64,000 nucleotides of DNA, taken from contig NW_019154043.1 of NCBI RefSeq assembly GCF_001653235.2, forward strand, positions 496,001 through 560,000. The letters run 5' to 3'. The stretch comes from Pochonia chlamydosporia 170. Taxonomy: Eukaryota; Ascomycota; Sordariomycetes; Hypocreales; Clavicipitaceae. Below are positions 57,726 through 64,000 of this stretch, in pieces. Each line of letters begins with the position of its first letter. Positions within the stretch are counted from its first letter, which is position 1. The notes under the pieces are model-generated. The model did no database searches, was not told the DNA's origin, and was given only the letters and a program-made list of their open reading frames with translations. The position numbers were made by a program, and so were the translations under genes.

Positions 57726-60700
57726 GTACCGTTGCAGGAACCTCGTACAGTTCAGTGGAGAAAGAGGTCGCTGGCGGCCATCATCCACATGGCGTGATAC
57801 CGCAGAACATGATAGAAGGTGATGAGTCGTGGAATGACCGTAGTCGGCCACTGGTAAGGATTCAGATGAACCCATCTTGTATCGACAAGATAAACCAGTA
57901 CGTAGTGGTGATACTGATGTTGGAGGCAAGTTCGTCAGAGTAAGATATCGAAAGATCATAAGCACACTGTTGTAGAAACCCTCGTCAGCCCCGTGTCACG
58001 GGGCAGAAACGTGAAGACCAGTCTAGAGATTGTTGCACGGGCATGCAGTCAGAAGCGTAATCAGTAGTTGATACAAAACTGGCGAGGACTTGAACTGGAC
58101 AGGGAAGAGGAAGGAAGAGAGAGCCGGACGGTGGCTGCAGGTGGACGGCACTTCTGACAAGTCAACCAGGGGGGCTTGATGGCGGATCCATACACAAGAC
58201 GGAATATGAATTACAACATGCCAGAATAAGGACGGTTTCGAGTGGGGTTGGTAGTTCCCGAATGGGTCGTCACGTCACGATGCTGCCTTTGCATCAATCG
58301 ACGTCGACTATGCAGTCAGACTCACAAGTCAAAGGGCTGGGTTTTGTTGACGGAAGCCTTAGACTATTAGGAGCCGGACGTCCCCTCAGTAGCCACTTAA
58401 TGGCAAGACTAAGTGCAAGGTGCAATGATCGGCGACATAGATGGAAATGGCAGTCATTCCGGGAAGCGAGCTGTGCCCCAACGATCAATTGGAAATGATG
58501 TGTTCACACATCCTGCAGCAAGTGTGGAGGGGTCAGAAAAGGCTTGTGGTCAGATGCAGCACGAATTACATACTATTTATGAACCCTCGAATCCCGGCAC
58601 GGGTGGAGTTATTGTGCAAGGCGAGATAAGACAGTATCGTTAAAAAGAGATGGCAGAGTGCATGCTGCGAGACAACTCAGCTCAACAAGCAGACTCCCAA
58701 AGTATGGAGCCGCGATATTGGTCCGAACCAGGGCTCCGTCGGTTAAGGAAGGCGATTCGCTTCTCAGGTAGTCGATCACTTTACCCGGCTGACCAAGGGG
58801 CGTCCAGTTGGCAAATGCAGGTGGAACAGAAGACCGTACGAGGTTGAATGGGTTGATTCAGGGATGATGGGGGCGACGGCTCTCGCGCAGCCAATACGTT
58901 GGCGATATCAAGTTGAACCAGACACCCGTGGCATGACCGCCAAAGGACCAGACAGATACAGGATTGTATTGAAACAAGGAGGAGTGACATCTCTGATTTG
59001 GAGCACCAACATTGTCTCGCCTGGGAGGGACACTTGCTCTGTGGGTGAATCCACGAATCGTGGACTCGACCAGCAGCAAAACTGGCCGGGTCTCGCAAGA
59101 AAGTCCCAAAACGGAAATCTGACTGCCCTAGCTGGCCAATCGGGTTCAGCCTCTGCGTTCTCAGGTTTAATGTCTCAACACCAACACTAATTCGTACCAA
59201 ACTTGCCGGCACTCGAGTCTGGATTTAGTCGACTCTGGAAGGGAATGAGCAATGGTAAAGCCAAAATACTCTCGAAAGACGGGAAACTTGCATGGACCCA
59301 AGATCCCACGATGAGCGATCTTTAGCTTGACGTAACAACGGCAACGGCCGATCGTGGTCGAAGGATGGAGAGTGGAGGCTGGACGCGAGCGCCACTTGAT
59401 CAAAGCTGTGCTGGATTCTTGGTTTGTCGTGTCACCGATGGCAATAACCAGACGCTGATGTGAGAATGGCACGAGTGGTATGGTAGTATATTATCGAACA
59501 CTCGCAGTATATTTGGCACACTCTCTATTGTCCTGACATCTGGTGTGACCGACACCGTTCCAGCAGCTTAGAACAGAAATAAAGTTGTACTTTCGACCGT
59601 TGCTAGAAAAAATTGCATTTTGAGCCGTCTGATATTGCAAATCTCTCGTCAAATTGGTACGTATCAGCAACGGCTGAAGCTTTAATCACGGCGAGCTTCG
59701 CGGAAGTGACTCCCCTTTTGGATACGGCCTGCAGCTAGCAATGCTGCCCGCAATGTATAATCATAGCTTCGGCTTAGAATCATTCCGACTGGGCCGACGA
59801 ATTGTGTATGAGAAGCTAATAATGCAACGGCTTTTGGACCGCAAGCCGGCCACGAGCAAGACGCAGCTGAACCTTATCATTTCTTTCAATCAGGCGTGCT
59901 TCATCTCGTCTCATCTCGGTTGAAGACAGGCATATGCATATGCACAATTGAGCCGGGGAGGAGGGCAGAGAAGTCAAGTCCAGCGATGCACAAAGCGACG
60001 ACAGGGTGCGGTTGTGGGATGATTTTGGCAGATTGGAGTCTGGATGGAGCCTGGGATGGAGTTTGGGACTTGCAAACAGTCTGCGGCTGGGTTGAGACCT
60101 TGCAAGGGGGGACCAGCTTACTGGAGTTGGGCAACTATGCCTACCTTGGACTTGCCCCAGCTGTCGCCCATCTGTCTTCCAGTGAGCATAGCTCCTGCCC
60201 TGATCCACCGCGATTTCCACTTTTATCCGCCCTGAGACCTTCGCACCTTCCTTTCCAACTGCAACTGTCCGGCCGCCATGTGGGTTGCGACTGGCTGCCA
60301 CGGGACGTAACAGCTCCCCGCCTGGCCGCTTTGCCTCCACCAGTTTGATTCTGGCAGAAATACAGACTTGACTTGACATTTTACTCCAGTCCCAAGTCCG
60401 ATGGCATTCGGACGATGGATTGGCATGGTCAGCCACAATTTGAACATTGCTCTTCCCGACTCTTCGGTTCTTCTCGTCCCAGGTGCAAGGATACATGTGT
60501 TAAACAATGTATGATTGCATGTAAGCCACAAGCGATAATCGGGCATTGAACATCTTTACTCTGCCACGCCGGCCTGCATCTTTTCTTGGCCATCACCATG
60601 CATCGCCACATCCGAATTTGAGTCAAAGATAGTCCCAACGCAACTTTGAGAGCTTACTTACATTCAGAGAGATATTCAAGACAACGAAGAAGATAGAGGC

Positions 60701-61622
60701 CACAGTCACTAACGGAATGTACCCTGCAAACACGGACGGATTGCAATCTTTTGCCCCGGTCCCGTTTGTTCACCGTGGGTCATCATCACCTTGACCGATC
60801 TTACCAGGCAACAAATATTCCATAAACCTTACAAAACTTCATCAGAACCCACTGTTACCAACAGTTCAAAACCTACGGATATTCTCAACATCCCGACGGC
60901 CCGTCAGATTTCGGCATCTCTTCACAGCGTTAGCGGCAAACCTAGATGGAAGTCCATGGCCTTCGACCTGTGCGAACCGGAAGCGGAAAAGCATGCACCC
61001 ATTCGATAAGACGGAGTTCACACCATAGCCAGCAGATATCATGCATTTGCTAGTAAATCGACAGCAAGGGTACGATTGATGTTGGTCATAAACTAATAGC
61101 GTGAGGCAGTGCTCAGAGTAACTTGCCATGTGCAGGATGCCAGCTGCCGCCTCGACAAGGTCATCTGGGAGAGAAGACCAGTTGCACGAGAAAGCACATG
61201 CACGAACACATTTACCAGCTCATATATCCGACACACCAAATGGAAATCTAATCACATCTCTGTTGTGCACAATCCTCCATGCGTTGCTCTCGGGATAGCT
61301 AGCACAATCTGCTGAAACACGCTAATAGATGCCTTGGGCGCTTTGCTGCTTACATTTCCGGACAACAATGACCAGAATGACCTCCCTTTCGCAGGTATAT
61401 CAAAGGCAGAAAGACAGAAAGAACGCAATAAACATGGGGAATCATTATTTTATCTCAAGTCAAGCGCAAAGTTGTCCAACAGTTGAATAAGTCATGTCGC
61501 ACTCTCCGTCGCACATGCCAGCTACACAGCATCAATCACAGGAGCCAGATACCTATTCTTTGGCCAAGGTCCGAAGTTGCAATCACACGATGCCACCACC
61601 ACATAGCCCTCCAAACAAGGAT
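57726..61622. other. 3.9-kb intergenic region, no gene seen
   Basis: Separates the F-box gene start from the Lsb5-like gene stop. The longest frame (minus 59816-60496, 226 codons) has a random, Ser/Arg-rich composition and no family resemblance. No tRNA, repeat or element recognised. Confidence 0.5.
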
Positions 61623-63495
61623 TCAGTCCTTGCTCAGAGGCCCTTTACCCTTTGGAGTCGCTTCATAGATGTCGTCGTCGTCGGAAACGTCGTCGTGCTT
61701 CCTATCTTGCGCTTTGGCCACTCCGCTCTGCTGGGATTTGGAACCACCGGCACCATTCAGGTCGACACTATTGCTGGACAGTGGTCCTCCAAAACCTGGA
61801 TGCCAAGTGTCAAGGAAATGTGACGATGTGCCAGCGCCACTTGCAGCCCCTGCTTCCGCAGGGTGTGGATCAGCGAAAGGATCTTGGATCGGCTCGTCCT
61901 TGAGCGATTGGCGTGAGCTAGATGCAGCTGCCTCTCCGTTCCTAGGAGTCAGGTGGTATGAGTGTGTTCCCTTCCCTTTTCCCGTGCTCATCGCATCCAT
62001 TGTTACGCCACCAGACATCTGCCCAGCATCACCACTGCTGTTGCGTGCTTGGCCATCATTGTCTGAGTTTTCTGACTGGATGGCAGGAGAGTCCTCGTTG
62101 GAATGGGTGCCGAGACCAAGCTGTTTCCTGGCATTCAAAACAGCGCGCTTGTGCTGGTTGAGGGCGGTTTGTAACTGCTCGTTGGTATCGATGAGACTCT
62201 CCATTGTTTCGTTGTCCGGTGCCGGGTTTTCGGAAACCATGTAGCCTTGCAAGCTTCTGGATGCGCTCAAACAGCGATCGGCAAACTCTTTAATCAGCTC
62301 GTTTTGCAGCATCTCGCTGGGGGGCGTATTCATCACGACCTGCTCCAGAAGCTTGGCCGAAGTCCGCGCCTCCTCAAGCCTTGACGTAAGTTCAACGGGA
62401 TCAGGGAGGCGATTGTTATGATGGGCCTTGGCGAAGTAATTCTGGGAGTGCCGGTTCAGTTGCTGGGAGCCCAGCATAGATGGTCGGGGTGGAACAGGCG
62501 GTCGTCGATTCTGTTTGCTCTTATGTTAACAAGAGATGCAGCGAACGAGTTGACCGGGTTGTCAGTCTTACTCCATGTTTCTTCATCGCGGCCTCTTTCT
62601 CTTTCTTCCACATGAGAACCAAGGGGGCCAGGTTTTGGTCATGCATTTTGGTGAATTCAAAGTCATCCAATGTTTCCATCAATATTTGCCACACGCTAAG
62701 ATCCTTGACAGACTTAAGCAGGGCTCGAATGGTGTCGACAAATTTGTCGTCCAAATTCCTCGTGAACGTCTCACCGGGGTTGTCGGTTAGGATGCGGACA
62801 AGCATAATCGCATTGTACTGCCATGATGGTCTTGAGGAGTAGTCCTTGCTCAAGAATTTGCGAATAACACGGGCGCATTCAGCAGCGGCAGCTGGAGACG
62901 ACTCTGCAGCATCGACGATGGGAGGAAGAAAGAGGACTTCATCGCTCTGTGAACAATCGTGAGGCGTTAGCGGTTACTGTTCGGATTGCGACGGCGAGAC
63001 TCGGCATTCGGGACCCAAGCGACTAATTTGCACGCATACCTTGGAATTTCCGCCCGACTCACAAAATGCTTTCTGCAGCAGTGGAAACAATGATTAGCAA
63101 CGATCAAATACCCTGCGGTGGGGCTCGAGACTTACGACGCTATTGTGAGCCGTCACCTCGGGGTTCTCAGCTGGGGTTGCTGCTGATGCTGGGGGAATGT
63201 TTGAGCTGCCTGGGCACCAGTTAGACGAAACATGTCATCTCATGTTTTATATTATGTTTTGTGGTCCGCTTGAAACGAAGCCAGCTGGTGCAAATCCCGC
63301 CGTCGCCGATGGAGGGCGAAGCTGTTGCGCAACCGAGTTGGATCGCACGAGGCTCCCAGCCAGTATTTCGTAGCCCGCCATGGGAAACCAAGGGCCTTGG
63401 ATTGTATAAGTATCGCCGGGGATATTCTTACCACCAGCCTTTTTCTTGATGCTCCCCAGCATCTTGTTCATGCTGAGACTCTTCATAGACTTCAT
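61623..63495 (-). CDS. lsb5: VHS/GAT domain protein, Lsb5-like
   Basis: Five exons (63495-63432, 63209-63136, 63072-63040, 62946-62572, 62519-61623; introns 222, 63, 93 and 52 nt) give 480 residues. The upstream frame starts only with TTG, so the ATG at 63495 is used. Residues 1-25 are basic (MKSMKSLSMNKMLGSIKKK). A VHS domain follows at about 35-175 (SRPSWQYNAIMLVRILTDNP, LKSVKDLSVWQILMETLDDF, APLVLMWKKEKEA), then a proline-rich RRPPVPPRP, and a GAT domain at about 222-310 (PVELTSRLEEARTSAKLLEQ, LIKEFADRCLSASRSLQ). The acidic tail is disordered. Yeast Lsb5 binds ubiquitin, the actin regulator Las17 and Arf-type GTPases at endocytic sites and Golgi/endosomes. Exon 3 is only 33 nt, phase 0 on both sides, so skipping it would remove 11 residues without a frame shift. 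Confidence 0.85.
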
Positions 63496-64000
63496 CTTGG
63501 GTATTTGGGGCTCGCACGACAAGCGGTCGTGGACGCGCGTAGAGGCGACAAAGGAGGTAAGACGAGGTGGTTGTTGGGTGATGACGCGCGAAATGGGAGG
63601 AGGGTCTGGACTCTTTCTGGTGCTACTTGACGATTCGGTTGAGGCGGCGCAAGCACAGGTAGAGGGACGTAGGGAGAAGACAACCTCCGCGAGTAGCAGT
63701 CAAGCGCTCACAACGAGTAAAGATGTGGTGAGAAAAAAAAAAAAAAGAAGAAGTCGTGATTGTCAGATCAGATGCAGGCAGCGCTCGCCAAGCAAGGGTC
63801 CCCTCGATGCAGAGATGCGGTGTTGGCCGTGGCGTTTCTAGGTAGTCGCGGACTTTGTGGATCAACCAAAACAGTAGAGCAGACTAATAAGGGTCAAAGG
63901 TCAGAGGTCAGAGGTCAGGAGGGTCTGGTCCAGTCTATTCGGCCACAACCTGGATTGGAAACCAACCGGGTCCCTGATCCCCAGTTGCAAAGCAAAGCCG
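63496..64000 (-). promoter_or_regulatory. Upstream region/leader of the Lsb5-like gene
   Basis: No coding-strand ATG between the start codon and the window edge (505 nt), but about six on the other strand. Contains a 14-nt A run near 63733 and the AGGTCAG repeat. Confidence 0.45.
63898..63918. repeat. AGGTCAG heptamer, three copies
   Basis: Three perfect tandem AGGTCAG units, followed by GAGGGTCTGGTCCAG. Confidence 0.8.

Noticed and set aside
59816..60496. 226-codon minus-strand frame
   Set aside because: Random Ser/Arg/Pro-rich sequence without domain pattern and with competing frames on the plus strand.

Overview
The window is nuclear DNA of a filamentous ascomycete (Pezizomycotina, most likely Sordariomycetes and Hypocreales-like). 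Almost every gene is split by short introns of 46-110 bp with GTRAGT-type donors, CTAAC/CTGAC-like branch points and YAG acceptors. The gene content is also fungal: Ash1 SET methyltransferase, Sfh5, Arp2/3 subunit 4, Ubp6, Shb17-like phosphatase, an Lsb5-like VHS/GAT protein and a Zn2Cys6 regulator. Fifteen protein genes can be supported. Exon joins were read by hand from splice signals, and thirteen of the fifteen reassemble with an in-frame total and a single terminal stop; one is a single-exon gene and one carries an internal TGA.

Layout. Positions 1-8.7 kb hold four minus-strand genes of accessory character: a type II membrane glycosyltransferase, an amidase that lacks its catalytic lysine, an SLC46-like MFS transporter and a DUF1993 protein. 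From 9.2 to 31.2 kb lies a dense housekeeping block: ash1 (-), sfh5 (-), an RRM protein (-), ARPC4 (-), ubp6 (+), a small membrane/coiled-coil protein interrupted by an in-frame TGA (-), a shb17-like phosphatase (+) and a SAM methyltransferase (-). From 31.2 to 56.1 kb there is only one gene, a Zn2Cys6 regulator at 46.8-48.3 kb, sitting between about 15.6 kb and 7.8 kb of sequence without a credible coding region. An F-box protein (-) and an Lsb5-like protein (-) close the window.

The genes do not form one pathway. The most coherent signals are regulatory. The 1352 nt before the zinc-cluster start codon contain no sense-strand ATG but about 23 CATs, which points to a very long mRNA leader purged of upstream starts. 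Weaker versions of the same strand asymmetry lie upstream of ash1, the RRM gene and the Lsb5-like gene. No CRISPR array, intact transposon, rRNA or tRNA gene was recognised.
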